Assembly: GCA_025642065.1 (NCBI GenBank)
Contig: JAODUP010001326.1
Coordinates: forward strand, 1-64,000
Length of the DNA stretch: 64,000 nt
Source of the DNA: Paralvinella palmiformis
Lineage: Eukaryota > Annelida > Polychaeta > Terebellida > Alvinellidae
Direction: 5' to 3'
How positions within the stretch are numbered: position 1 is the first letter of the stretch; each line of letters starts with the position of its first letter. The notes beneath the pieces are model-generated. The model had not been told where the DNA came from and did not search any database. It worked only from the letters and a program-made list of their open reading frames with translations. This document shows, piece after piece, positions 13,678 to 26,009 of this stretch. A program made the translations under genes and the position numbers.

Positions 13678-13790
13678 CTATTGTAGGTATTGTAGATCTT
13701 CATCGGATAATGTAGCCTCCCTACCAATATAATACTCTCCCGCCAGCAGTGATAGATGACATAGCATCAATTATCCAACATCTAAGGATA
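13350..13790 (+). repeat. Degenerate repeated module with embedded (CT)n(TA)n tract
   Basis: Variants of ccgccagc(t/a)..ta(t/c)agatgac recur at about 13360, 13475, 13530 and 13745, each preceded by an ataatata-like stretch and some followed by cctacat(a/g)(a/c)gataatat. A 13-base CT run and about 60 bases of TA (13590-13674) sit inside. It looks like an old tandem module. Confidence 0.5.
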
Positions 13791-13917
13791 TACTCCTATG
13801 GATTTCGAGTTAGAACACAAATATTCAATCAGTTAATTAATATGCATATGTCAACCACATTTATTGCAAATTATGTATCCCATCTTGAGATTGCTTTCCG
13901 TCTTATTGTAAGTAAGA

Positions 13918-14545
13918 CCTGTGATAGACAGTCTCTACTAGGATATTGATGTGCTAGTGTATGATCTTTGAGAGACAGTCCTTAATAGGATAGTGATGTC
14001 CTAGTGTGTGGTTTTTGAGAGACAGTCTCTACTATGATATTGATGACTTTGAGAGACAGTCCTTATTAGGATATTGATGTCCTAGTGTAGGGTCTTTGAG
14101 AGACATTCTCCACTAGGATATTGACGTGCTAGTGTATGGTCTTTGATAGACAGTCCTTACTAGGATATTGATGTCCTTGTGTAGGGTCTTTGAGAGACAG
14201 TCCTTACTAGGATATTGATGTCCTAGTGTAGGGTTTTTGAGAGACATTCTCTACTAGGATATTGATGTGCTAGTGTAGGGTCTTTGATAGACAGTCCTAA
14301 GTAGGATATTGATGTCCTAGTGTATGGTCTTTGAGAGATAGTCTCTACTAGGATATTGATGTCCCAGTGTATGGTCTTTGAGAGAAATTCCTAATTAGGA
14401 TATTGATGTCCTATTTTAGGGTCTTTGAGAGACAGTCTATACTAGGATATTGATGTCCTAGTGTGGGGTCTTTGAGAGACAGTCTCTACTAGGAAATTGA
14501 TGTCCTAGTGTGGGGTCTTTGAGAGATAGTCTGTATCAGGATATT
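13918..14545 (+). repeat. 47-bp minisatellite, about 14 units
   Basis: Tandem units of gagacagtcc..tactaggatattgatg..cctagtgtaggg..tctttga, 47 bases each, over about 630 bp. The third unit has lost roughly 27 bases. Unit variants alternate between cctag and gctag and between ccttac and ctctac. No coding frame crosses it. Confidence 0.95.
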
Positions 14546-14687
14546 AGTGTATGCTATATCTCATTTAGCTATATATGTCACTGATATAAATAATTAATAT
14601 TATATATGTTTGTCATGTGGATTGGGCATTGCTTTTTGGGCAGTTACGTATAAATGATATACGATTGTGATAGATTGTGGCTTATTG

Positions 14688-14818
14688 ACACACCCACACA
14701 CATACATACACACGCACACACACAATACACGCACACACACATACATCTATATATATACACAAACACACACATACACACACACCACACACCACACATACAC
14801 ACAGCTATATATACACAA

Positions 14819-14859
<41 letters not shown>
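14688..14859 (+). repeat. (CA)n/(TA)n compound microsatellite
   Basis: CA-rich and then TA-rich simple sequence. Confidence 0.93.
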
Positions 14860-14863
<4 letters not shown>

Positions 14864-14869
14864 GGATTA

Positions 14870-17534
14870 GCATTCCTTTTATTTAATATTCCTTTTATTT
14901 TACTCCATTCTTCGTTGTTTATCTCGTTACCGCTTCCTCTAGATAGCGCCACCGTTTTATAACGACGATTCACTGTACTATATTCGGTGTCTGACCAGGA
15001 AAACATCAATTAACCGCCAATATCCACTCCATTAGCGAAGGATTACCTTGAAGCTGATTCTGAAATTGGGAGAAGATTTTCAGTGGCAACTCGACATTCC
15101 AGAAGATCGGCTAATGGCGAGTCTAATTTGATCTTCCAATATAACATCTTCCTGGTATCTAGTTATATGTGTAATCTGAAGTGGCTTAAAAAGAGAAGTA
15201 ATTACTTTGCTTCACTAATTTGTAAGAAGAATCCAATATTGTTGTTATTATTCTTTTTATTGTCATTGTTGTTGGTGCAGTAATATGTTTCACGCCATTA
15301 GTTTATTATGCTTATTACAACTAGCAATTAATTATGTTTATGCTATTGTTAAGCCTTCACTCTATCAGCCCAAGTAATGTTATTTATGGAATAATAAAGA
15401 TTATAATCCGTCTAAAATATTTATTTATATAGTTATGTTCAGTAGGTTTACTGGTTGTTTACACTGAATATCTTCAGTTTGAGTTACTGAATTTACATAT
15501 TCAAATTATTCCATGTTATAGTTTGTAAGTCAGTTTTAGTAATTTATTTTCGTTGAGGTGGTCGTGTGCTATTTATAGATATTGGCTTCTAGTAGTTTGT
15601 TTCAATGTTAGAATGTAATACTGAATGTATAATTTTAGTTGGTTGATTTTTTATTGATTCATCTATTAATTTATTGTGATTGATATTAATATTATTATTG
15701 TTGTTATTCGTTGTCGATAGTATTTGTGTCACAGTTGGTGTTTTGTTTTGTTTCTTATTTTCGGTTCTTAAATAAAACCACACAAACACTATTTCCACCC
15801 TTTTAACTGGCCACCAAACAACACAACAAGTCAAGTCGTCCAGACTAAACTAGGAAAATGTACGCCATAGAAAGTATAAATCACACATGTAATGTACTTA
15901 AAGTCACATAACTTACGTAATCGTCCCAATCTTGTAGTTTTTACATGTTTTTATTATCAGCCTGTCGTTTGGTATTTATACTTACTTCTTCAGAATGTCG
16001 TACTCGGGTATGAACATTAAGGAATTTCGAATAAAACTGAAAAACAATTATTAGACAGAGGTTTTCATATTTGTGTTATTCCGAAAATACTACTAGCATA
16101 AAGTTATTAAATTAATTGAAAGTGGGAAAGGAACAATTTAAATTACTGCACAGTTTGTATCCACCGATTTAAGGTAACTAATGTATGTAAGATACATGAT
16201 ACGTCATTCTGTGTTGATTGAGGGATATCTGATAGAGATGCGGGCATAATTATCCCGTTGTCACTACAGGAGAATGAGCTTCTATTCAACCTGATGAATC
16301 AGTATGACAGATTTTCAATAGGCCACCAACATATTTTCATAATATCGCTCACAAATATGGGCTGTTAACATAAATTTATTTGAATCATAAATAAAACATA
16401 TTCCGCAAGTATATGCTAACTTGAATGTATGTTGATATGTTTGATTGTTTTTAGGAAAATGGCTGAAGATTATCTATTCCCATTTGAGTGACGTTTCTTT
16501 CAAATACAAATATATTATTTGGCTATTTATGGCGTGGTTAAGTAATCCATGGCAGGTAACAACAACAACAACAACAACAGTGACAACAAGATTAAATCCA
16601 GCCACCTTGAATTAAATATTTTTAGAAGTTTAAAAATGAAACTAATTAAATATATATGATTATATCACTTTGTGTGCATTCAATATAAATAATACGGTTC
16701 TGATGTTGTTTTCTTCTCTTTACTATTATATTATACTAACATCGTGAAAATATAATAAGTATTCTTTATATTGCTTTAATCTCCTATTAATGTTTGATGT
16801 ACTCACTAATTGTCTGAGGTGTGTTTTAAAACGATTTATTTTCTGAGATTGTATTCTCTTAAGGACTTTGAAAACGTCATCAATGATTGCTGTTTAATTA
16901 TTTAGATGACAACGAATGGAAACCAAAGAATTGCATTTTTTGGTGAGCCAAACCATTTAGTATTGTATGTAGAGAAATAAACTGATTTTAGATCAAATTA
17001 CCATTAATGTGAACAGAAGCCTTTTTAATTATCAAACGATGAAATATTATTTTTATTACTGTGCAGAAATAACTGTAGGGTTATTTGGAGAACGTAAATA
17101 AATAGTTAACATAACTAAGGAGGACAATCACTGTTTTACTGCCGTATATATCCATAAGCGTTAAAAAAAAGTTTGTTATTGTATTATATCCAGGCGTAAC
17201 TTACCCTTTAAAAATGTTACTTAATATTCAGTGATAAATATCAATTTTTGCCAGAGAAATTAAGATCTAGATATCAAATCATTCTCTTAAAGCAAGAAAG
17301 TTGTCAAAGAGTGAACATTGTGAAAGTCGTAAAGCGATAAATAGATGTATCGAGTGTAAGGGTTAAAGCCATAATATCACGTAATGAGAATACATTTGTG
17401 TTGGGATAATTTTGTTATTAGTATTGCCGTTATTATAACAATAAGTAAATACACTCTAAGACATCCTTTTTTGTGAAATTATCAATTGTGTCATGATATG
17501 AAAGCATAGCCACCAGTTCTCTCTCTCTCTCTAC

Positions 17535-17578
<44 letters not shown>

Positions 17579-18500
17579 TTTATTTAAATATGCGTAGTAT
17601 ATACTCCATTATAGCTTCTGAAATATATTATTGACAGTTAATGTGGAGATATTTCCTTAAATATGGAAAACCTACATCTGATTATGGCGAAGATATCGGC
17701 TTATCAATTAAAATCAAACTATCATACAACATAAAGTGTTCGACCTGACAGGTAAAACTTCTAAATAGATTATGGAACATTAGAAATACGTGTTACCTAT
17801 TTCAATATTGCTATATGTATTTGTATAATATTGGTTGAGAATTAATTAGAGAATAATTTATAATTTATTTGTTAGGTAAGTGTGGGTTTAAGAACTTAGA
17901 GACATGAACTAACGTGTGTTCTTATATGTCCTAAAATATATACTCAATCTCAAATCCACACCTTGTTCAATACAGATTACCGATCCGAGCCATCATAGAT
18001 ACAAAAATACTAGGATTCGATCGTAATATATAAATGTATCTCGCCTGTGACACAACCATATGTACTACAGGATAGTGTTATACTATTTACATCTAACATA
18101 AAGTTGTCTGGTCTTCGGTTTTTCTTCTCACTTAATGTCATAACGGTTTTGTGTCTATTGTCACTAAATATCATAACGTTTTCATGGGCTTATATCAATG
18201 AGAAAATTCGTGTTTTCATTTTACCATTTTTATAATAGTTGATACCATAAAGGGTCAGTGACGAATAGGTCATAGTATTTATTGTATTTGTATGTTTATA
18301 CCTTGATACCTTGATACCGTTGTCATTAATTTGCTGTGTACTTATCTTACTAACTCCCCCCCCCGTGTACATATTTACGTTTGTTGTGTATTTTGCTTTA
18401 CTTTGTATTGTTATTTATATGTTTGTCTCGTCATTCATCTGTTCATCACTCATTATGTGTGCGGTTTTCGTGTGTATTTCAGCGTTGAAGGGGGGGGGCT
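14870..18500. other. Non-coding, microsatellites only
   Basis: No recognisable gene. Small arrays include (AAC)n at about 16558-16579 and (CT)n(TA)n(GT)n at 17519-17578. Open frames are short and have no family signatures. Confidence 0.5.
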
Positions 18501-18528
18501 GATTCTATCCCTTTTCTCTTATCACGTG

Positions 18529-19750
18529 ATGGGTGAGGTGTCTTTTGATGACATCAAGACAGATAAAATGTATGATTTAATATCTCTATATCAGGATACC
18601 GAACACGTAATAACCGATAATGACTATCCGTTCCAATACTCGACGCAAACTTGTAACTACTACGACCCTGATGAATTCAAATTAGTGATAGATACCAACT
18701 GATTGTATGAAAATATAACTTCTTACTTCCACTTAAATTGTAGAGGACTTTCCTCCAACTGGGATGCATTACAATTATTACTATGTGACCTACATTGTGA
18801 TAAGTTTAACTTCGATATAATTGGTCTCAGCTACATTTTCAGGACCACTTGTGATATGCGTCTGAGATTACCCGGATACCACGAGCTAATATCACGTTGT
18901 CGTGATGATGGTCCTAGAGGAGGTGTAGGCCTGTTTATTAGAGAAAATATCAATTATAAAATTCGTGAGGACATCAGCTCTTTTGTACCTCACATGTTTT
19001 AATCACTCTTCATAGAAATGTCTTATTCCGGAACCAAAAATGTAATTATTGAGGTTGTGTATCGATCAAATACAGAACCATATGCCGATATTGACATTTT
19101 TCAATCAAATATGTTATCAGTAAACAAAAACATGCACCATAATTGGCGATATAAATATAAACTTATTAAATTTCGAAATTAATCTTAAAACTGAGTATTA
19201 CCTGGAAGGGTTATTCTCAAATGGGTTCGTGCCCATTATTGTTAAACCAACTAGGATTACTGCCTCATCCGCCACTCTTATCGATCATATGTATATTATC
19301 ATCATCACTATCATCATCACCGATCTTGCTGATCGCTTTGGAACATTTTATCTTACCAAATCACACAATACCAACAATTCACATGTAAAAAAGGCCAGAA
19401 AAAGAATACTTTCAGACAATAATATTGAAATATTCAGAAGTAAGCTAAAAGATATAGATTTTACTAATATAAGTCTAACAATATGTCCCAATGATGCCTA
19501 TAATGAACTTTTAAATTTATACCTTAATGCTTTTAATGAATCATTTCCGATCATTGAAATATCATCTAAAACCAAACAGCCAAAACATGAACCATGGTAC
19601 ACACCTGGTCTTAGATTGTCTTCGAAAACAAAGGCTAAATTGTTCTTAAAAAAATTATCAATACCTTCTAAACATAACATACACAAATATAAAGTATTTA
19701 ATATATTGCATAAAAAACCTCAACGTCGATTAAAAGCAACCAATTTCTAA
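18529..19750 (+). pseudogene. Jockey-like LINE: endonuclease part
   Basis: In-frame blocks read CNYYDPDEFKLVIDTN, stop, then YFHLNCRGLSSNWDALQLLL, DIIGLSYIF (the usual TET is lost), GGVGLFIRENINYKIR, stop, and NVIIEVVYRSN. After a +1 shift come GDININLLNFEINLKTEYYL and IIVKPTRITASSATLIDHMY. The order and spacing fit a LINE endonuclease. Loss of the TET glutamate position and the nonsense codons mean it is dead. Confidence 0.85.
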
Positions 19751-21498
19751 AATATATTGGAAGATATTTAGAAAACCTGGAGCACCCTTAACAAAATAAC
19801 AGGAAAACATAATGAAAAATCTGGACTCTCAAATAACTTTGTAATAAATAACACCCAGGTCGGTTACAGACAGGGAGTCGCTGAGGCTTTCAATATATAT
19901 ATTTCAAAAATAGGATTCCAAACTGGTCTAAATTTTCCTAAAGTTAATACAAGTTTTAACTCATTTATGCCCAAACCCACACTCCATAGAATAGTTTTAG
20001 CTCCAGTGTCGCAATCTGACGTCTTAAACATAACGCTAAAACTAAAACCTAAAACCAACTCTGGTTGTGATTGTACATCGACTAAACTTCTCAGAGCTAC
20101 TATTAATGAAATACTAGAACCTCTCACTCATGTGATAAATATTTCATTTGAAACTGGAAGAGTACCTAATAACTTGAAAATAGCAAAATTCATCCCTATT
20201 TATAAATCTGCTGATAAGACCCTATTGAAAAACTACAGACCTATTTGCCTACTCCCAGCATTTAGTAAAGTAATAGAAAAACTAACTTCATTCCTGAATG
20301 CCAATAATTTATTCTTTAAGCACCAGTATGGGTTCTGGGAAAATCACTCAACTGTTCATCCAATTAAACTGTTCATCCATATATTAAACAAATCATCCTG
20401 AACCTGAATTTACATTAGCTATCTGTTGTGATCTGAGCAAAGCCTTTGACATAATCAATCATGATATATTGATAAGCAAATTACATTGTTACGGAATACG
20501 AGGTATTGCGCATGACTGGTTTAAACATTATTTGACGGATCGTGTACAGTATGTGGAAATTGACGAACACAAATCATCACACTCTCAAATAAAATGCAGA
20601 GTTCCTCAAGGCTCAATTCTGGGACCTCTTTTATATTTGATTTATGTAAATGACATATGTTTCTCTTCCAATGGTAGTATCCTTTTGTTTGCTGATGATA
20701 CAACCATTTATGTATCTGACTCGAACATTGATATTCTTTTCAATAATGTAAACATATTAATTATTTCTCTATTTATATGGTTCTGCTCAAATCGACTTTT
20801 GCTATCCCACCAAAACAAAATATATCGTTATAAGACCTCCATCATTAAAAGGTGATCTTTCCCAAAAACATATATTGATTGAAAACACTCTCCTGCATAG
20901 AATAGGCAAAGATTGTGATGAAAAAGCGGCCAAATTCTTAGGTATTCTAATTGATGAAAATTTAACATGGAAATATCATCTATCCCACATTAATCAGAAA
21001 GTATCTCGAGCATTATTCCCCTTAAAACAAGTTAAACATTTTCTCCCTAAGCAATGCATGAAAAAATTATACTATTCACTCATTCATTCTCATCTTTCAT
21101 ACGGAAACCTAGTTTGGGGAAACGCGACTCAGTCAGCTTTACCTCAGACCATTTTGCTACAAAAACGGGCTATCCGTTTAATCAACAATGCCAAGTACAA
21201 CAGCCATACTGACCCACATTTTCATAGTTCTCGTATATCAAAGCTCGCTGACTTAGTGGAATACCAGGCAGCACTTTTTGGATTTGATCTTAATACTAAG
21301 AAATTACCAATATCGTTTAATCACATTTTCACATTCAATAGAGATCTGCCAAACGACCGTGTGACAAGACAGTCTGACCATTTATATGTAGCAAAAAGCT
21401 ATAATATATTTGCTAGTAAACTACCGTTGATTAGCATTCCCAAAATATGGAATAAATGGATGAATGTGCTGACATACCAAACCAAATGGGGTCACTAA
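19751..21498 (+). pseudogene. Jockey-like LINE: reverse transcriptase and C-terminal part
   Basis: RT motifs in order: IAKFIPIYKSADKTLLKNYR-PICLLPAFSKVIEKL, HQYGFWENHSTVH, CCDLSKAFDIINHDIL (motif A aspartate), VPQGSILGPLLYLIYVNDI and FADD at 20688-20699 (motif C aspartates). The C-terminal block at 20875-21498 has KFLGILIDENLTWKYHL, LYYSLIHSHLSYGNLVWG and LQKRAIRLINNAKYNSHTDP, typical of Jockey/BS-like elements in invertebrates. Frameshifts near 20397 and 20850 break the protein. Confidence 0.9.
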
Positions 21499-21911
21499 AT
21501 ATCAACTTAAAACACACATATTTGACACATACTCAGAAAGGGTAAAATGCTATAATCTACGATGCAACGATTGTTACCGTTAAACCCAGGTTATTATCAA
21601 CCCAGTTACCTCCCATTTTATTAGTTTTCTGTGATAGACAAAACGACATAGGTCTATACGATAAAATCGTTTTATTATTTTCATTTGTAGATTCTTATCC
21701 TGATGCTTTTCTTTTCTCCTCTTGTGATCTTAAATTATGATTAACGCTAGTATCGTCTCCTTCCTCCCACTGCTGTTATACTCTCGAACACCGCAATCAT
21801 CCCTCATCCATCATAGGGCCAGTAGTAAGATACCACTAATGGTATAATGATCCTCTCAATTTTCATTTAATTATTCATTCAAATCAATATGTAAGCCATG
21901 TGCTTAATATG

Positions 21912-21916
<5 letters not shown>

Positions 21917-21998
<82 letters not shown>
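21917..21998. repeat. (TA)n tract between convergent LINEs
   Basis: About 82 bases of TA at the point where the plus-strand Jockey-like LINE and the minus-strand CR1 LINE meet by their 3' ends. Confidence 0.95.
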
Positions 21999-22000
<2 letters not shown>

Positions 22001-22031
22001 GAAATAAACCTTATTACTTACTTATACCAAA

Positions 22032-24180
22032 TTAAAAGGCAATGCCTGTTATGATATTCCGGTCCTTCTTGATTGTATTTCTGGAGTGCATATATCTCAT
22101 TTTATCATGAGACTTAAAGCTGTTCAGACTAGTACAAGATATTACATGTTCAGGCAGGTAGTTCCAGTCATAAATTGTTCTTTGGCTAAAGACGCTTCTC
22201 CTCAAATCAAGCCTGCATCGTCCCATGAACACTTTTTTATTTTTGCCTTTGGTTTTGTTGTTAGGTGAGAAAGTAAAGAAGGTATGGGGATCTAGCCTGG
22301 CCATAGCATTCATAATCTTAAATACATGGATCATATCCCCTCGTCGCCTTGTAAAGTCCAAAGATGGCAGCTTTAGGAATTTAATCCGGTCCTCATATGG
22401 GAGATGGCTAATGCTTGGGATCAGTTTAGTTTCCATTCTCTGTACTTTCTCAACCTCTAGTTTGTCTCCTCTGTACCTCGGATACCAGATCACATTTTCA
22501 TACTCAAGGTGCGGTCTAGCAATGGCTGTAAATAGTCTTGGCATTGTTGTTTCGTTGAGGAGTGTGAAGGTCTTCCTGATCAAGCTTAACATTCTAGCAG
22601 CTTTATTTACAGCATTAGCTATGTACGTGTGGAATTTTAGGTCTTCTCCACATTAGTAATGTCTAAGACTGTGCCATTCATCTCATATGTGTGCTTTTGG
22701 TTAGAGTTGCCTAATTGGAAAACTTTGCGCTTATTCTCATTGAATCAACGCTGCCATATCTGAGAGCATTTGACGAGTTGGTTTAAGTCATTTTGGAGTT
22801 TCTCACGGTCCTCATGTCCTCTGATAGCTCTAAACAGTTTGGTGTCATCTACAAATATCTTAGTGGTACTGGTCACTGCATCTGGCAAGTCGTTTATGAA
22901 TATAACGAACAAAACTGGGCCTAAAACACTACTGTATGGGATAACACTAAGTACTTCCGATCATGATGACATTATTCTATTTACTGTAACTCTTTGTTTT
23001 CGATTTACTAGAAAGTTTTTGATCCACTCCTTTATGGGATCCCCTATGCCATATGCATCTAACTTATAGAGCAGCCTTTTATGGGGGACAGAGTCGAACG
23101 CCTTCTTGAAGTAGAGACAGGTGACATCTAATGCGGCTCCAGTGTCCAGCAATTCAGTCCATAGCTCAATCTTGATCAGTAGTTGAGTCATGCATGACCG
23201 ACCTAGTACAAATCTATGCTGTTCGTCGCAGAATAAACTATTTTCCATCATGTGGCTCACAATCTGGTCTCTTACTAGGGTTTCCATCATTCTTCCAACA
23301 ACGGACGTTAAGCTTATAGGTCTATAATTTCCTACAGTGGTTTTGCTCCCTTTTTGTGGATCGGTATGATGTTGCCCTCTTTCCACGTAGAGGGTACTTC
23401 TCCCTCAGCCATTGATTTTATGCAGATGATGCTTAAGGGAAGACATAAGGAGGATGCTGTTTCCTTAAGAATTCTTGGGTGGAATTCTTCTGGCCCTGCA
23501 GATTTTGTAGCTTTAAGCTTTAACAGTTTCTTTTCAACCTTTTCTGGGGTTATTTCTATGTGACTGAGTGGTGTTCCTGTGTGAATTATGTCATGTTTTG
23601 GGATCCTGCTGGTGTCTTCCTGAGTAAAAATACTTGTAAAGAACTTGTTGAGCAATTCTGCCTTTTCATTGTCATCATAAGTTAACTTTCCATCTCCATC
23701 CACTAGATCACCTACCTTTGGTCTGCTTTTCAACTTTGAATTGGTGTACCGCCAGAAAGTTTTAGGGTTAGTTTTAAGGTTCTTGGCTATGTCCTGTTCA
23801 AACTCTCGGCATAAGTTTCTCGTCATTTTGGTAAGTTCATTTTTCTCTTGGGTAGCTCTGACATAGTCAATCTAGTAGCCTGTTTGTGTGTAATGCTTCC
23901 AAGCATTATACTTTTTCTTTTGCTTGGCCATGGCAGCTCTGTTCATCCAGATTTGTCTTCTTTTGTCCGTTTTCGGCCTGGATTTTGGTATGTAAGTGTT
24001 CATTGCATCGCTGAACTCAGTGGAAACATATTTTACAATGCCTCCGCATTCCTGTCCTGTAGTTTCTCTGACCAGTCTATTTTTTATGTGCTTGTTTATG
24101 CCAACATAACCGCCTTTGTGGTAGTAGAATTTGGGCTTTAATTTCTTAAGTTCTAGTGTGTATACATTAAGGTTATACAT
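22032..24180 (-). pseudogene. CR1 ORF2 reverse transcriptase and C-terminal part
   Basis: Linker block (24180-23872: RRQIWMNRAAMAKQKKKYNA) and 23826-23332 (NPKTFWRYTNSKLKSRPKVG, HPRILKETASSL, EGNIIPIHKKG), then 23386-22961 (NYRPISLTSVVGRMMETLV, CDEQHRFVLGRSCMTQLL, CLYFKKAFDSVPHKRLLYKL). Motif C reads FVDD near 22866-22855, a variant of FADD with both aspartates kept. The PQGS box is degraded to IPYSS. The C-terminal block 22592-22032 has RPHLEYENVIWYPRYRGDKL and IPSISHLPYEDRIKFLKLPS. Split into at least four frames. Confidence 0.92.
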
Positions 24181-24219
24181 TAAACATACATGGTCAATGA
24201 GACCTAGTCCTGGTATAGA

Positions 24220-24845
24220 TTATATGCCTTTAATCATCTTCTCCTCATTTGTGAGGATGAGGTCCAGGACATTAGGGTTCTGTCCATGACGGTACCTAGT
24301 AGGCTCTTTAACATGCTGGTGTAGAAATACTTCACGAACTGTATCAATAAACGTGTGGCTTGTGTGCCGGCTGCCATTGGTAGTGGTGGTTGTACTCCAA
24401 TCGATGTTTGGGTAATTGAAGTCTTCTACTATCATGAGATGATATTCTGTGTAATAGATCATACATGTTCATATCATTTTCAATATTGCTCGAGGGGCTA
24501 CGATATATACATCCAAATAATAGTTTATCATTCCCACGTAGATTCATGGACATGGACAGACATAGACATTCGTTGAAGTCTGAGGCTATATTAATTTTAG
24601 TGGTATGTTCAGTTAGTTTTTCTGTTATGTATATGACAATTCCTCTTTATGTTTCCTGATGTTGTAGGTTGGAATATGTGACGTACCCTTCTAAATTTAG
24701 TTGATGTGTAGTTGTTGGCTCTAAGCTGTATTTTGGCTTTATTTCAGTGACTACAATAATGTCTGCTTTGTTGTCAGCTGCTAGTAGCTGTAACTCAATT
24801 ATTTAGCTTGTCAGTGTATCAGCATTTGTATACAGTATTTTCAAA
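24220..24845 (-). pseudogene. CR1 ORF2 endonuclease part
   Basis: Fragments in shifted frames: KILYTNADTLTS, ADIIVVTEIKPKYSLEP, RGIVIYITEKLTEHTTKI, KLLFGCIYRSPSSN, VEDFNYPNIDWSTTTT (the GDFNYPDIDW box, with G changed to E) and FLHQHVKEPTRYRHGQNPNV-LDLILTNEE. The order is that of a CR1 endonuclease. Two stop codons and at least one frameshift inactivate it. Confidence 0.88.
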
Positions 24846-25171
24846 TATTTTATGATCTTATGCTCATCTTTACTTTATGTGTTTTCTAGTCACTTTGTCT
24901 TCATTTCTTCCACTAGTGATATAGTGGAGGCATTGGGTTCTGTTTGGCCAGGCATCAGCTGTGCTGCTGCAGTGTGTCTTTGGGTATGTGGTATAAATTT
25001 CACAATTTTGTTTCCTCTTATTACTAAGTTATCTTCTTTATCTCTTCTTTTTTTCAGCTGTTCCCTCAGAGTTCTTCCATCCTCTCTCTCTCTCCTTAGG
25101 GGTGATGTCTATGCATCTGTATACATTAGCCCAATTATCTGTGTTTCTGAGGTTTTTTTATGCTGCTAGTA

Positions 25172-25950
25172 TCACTTTTTCGTGGCTGGTGTATCCAGGG
25201 TAGCAAGGATCAGTCCGGGTTTTGTGCCTTTATTCTGTCCTCGCCCTCCTAGCCCTATTGCCTTAGTAATCTCCACTCCATCAATATTTAGGCCCTTTTC
25301 AATGAGGTTTTGTATTGACTGTATGTCATCTCTGTTTCTGCCAGGTAGATCTTGTACTTCAATTTCAGGTATATTGTGAATAATAAGCTTATTCTTCCTT
25401 ATCTCTAGATCGGCATTTTCATCGAACAACTTAACTGTACTCCTTTCTGCTGGTGTGATCCTTGTCATAGGTTGAGGTGTAACAGTGAGGAATGTTGCTT
25501 CAGCTGCATCCTTGACCACTTGGACATATGATTTAATAACTTGCTCATTTTGGGCTATAACTTTATCAATACGTTCTTCCAGAATAATCATCATATCTTC
25601 GGGGCGTGATACCCTAGCACCGATATTGTCTGGCTTTTCTGTTTTGTCAAAGTGGATGCTGTCAGATTTACAAAACATAGTAATGACTAGCTCACATGTA
25701 GTGCAGTACCAATGCAAGCTTCCCCATTTACCCATAATTTTGTGGACAGGAGGTGGCAGGTGGGTACAATCCCCATTTATTGCATTTCTCACATTCACTC
25801 ACCGACATAAGGCCTGGGGTCAAGCAATATTCACATTGGAATGTCTCGGGTTCAGATTCGTCTTCAGGATTGTTGGAGAGTGCTATTTTGACCTTGTTCT
25901 TGTCCACTTTACCTCTTTTTGTCTTCTTTTTAATCCCGGTTTGTTGACAA
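25172..25950 (-). pseudogene. CR1 ORF1 with PHD-like zinc finger and RNA-binding-like domain
   Basis: Reads from a Lys-rich start through FQCEYC, ECEKCNKWG, a one-base frameshift near 25770, then DCTHLPPPVHKIMGKWG and LHWYCTTC. The Cys/His spacing (CxxC, CxxC, CxH, WYCxxC) fits a PHD-type finger like those in CR1 ORF1 proteins. A helical segment (MMIILEERIDKVIAQNEQVI) follows, then KNKLIIHNIPEIEVQDLPGR, which resembles the RRM-like domain of LINE ORF1 proteins, ending at PATKK and stop at 25172. The expected role is binding element RNA. Only the frameshift clearly breaks it. Confidence 0.82.
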
Positions 25951-25954
25951 TTTT

Positions 25955-25959
<5 letters not shown>

Positions 25960-26007
<48 letters not shown>
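25960..26007. repeat. (TA)n tract
   Basis: About 48 bases of TA between the CR1 5' end and the R1 repeat. Confidence 0.95.

Positions 26008-26009
<2 letters not shown>

Larger units (their letters stand above)
18500..21916 (+). mobile_element. Jockey/BS-like non-LTR retrotransposon (LINE), inactive
   Basis: A plus-strand LINE with one ORF2-type reading frame from ATG at 18529 to about 21498, then a 3' region running into a TA tract. Domains are pre-endonuclease, endonuclease, RT and C-terminal region. The frame is broken by TGA at 18700, TAA at 19000, frameshifts near 19142, 19750 and 20397, and one near 20850. No ORF1 (zinc-knuckle gag) lies upstream, so it is either 5'-truncated or a single-ORF lineage. 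The closest style is the Jockey/BS group, with Daphne a possibility. Confidence 0.87.
21999..25959 (-). mobile_element. CR1 non-LTR retrotransposon (LINE) with ORF1 and ORF2, inactive
   Basis: A minus-strand LINE with the full CR1 layout: ORF1 (25172-25950) carrying a zinc finger, then ORF2 with endonuclease (about 24845-24220), the linker to RT (24180-23872), RT (23826-22600) and C-terminal region (22592-22032). It is bounded by TA tracts on both sides. Frameshifts and stops occur throughout (near 25770, 24800, 24640, 24540, 23870, 23370 and 22650). The RT and C-terminal phrases (PHKRLL, SLTSVVGRMMETLV, RRRGDMIHVFKIMN) are plainly CR1. The copy at 61790-63965 belongs to the same clade. Confidence 0.92.

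Noticed and set aside
13918..14545. CRISPR-like regular repeats
   Set aside because: Units are contiguous 47-mers without unique spacers, in a eukaryotic genome; it is a minisatellite.
14644..15009. 121-codon minus-strand open frame
   Set aside because: Most of it is Cys/Val/Tyr translation of the CA/TA array.
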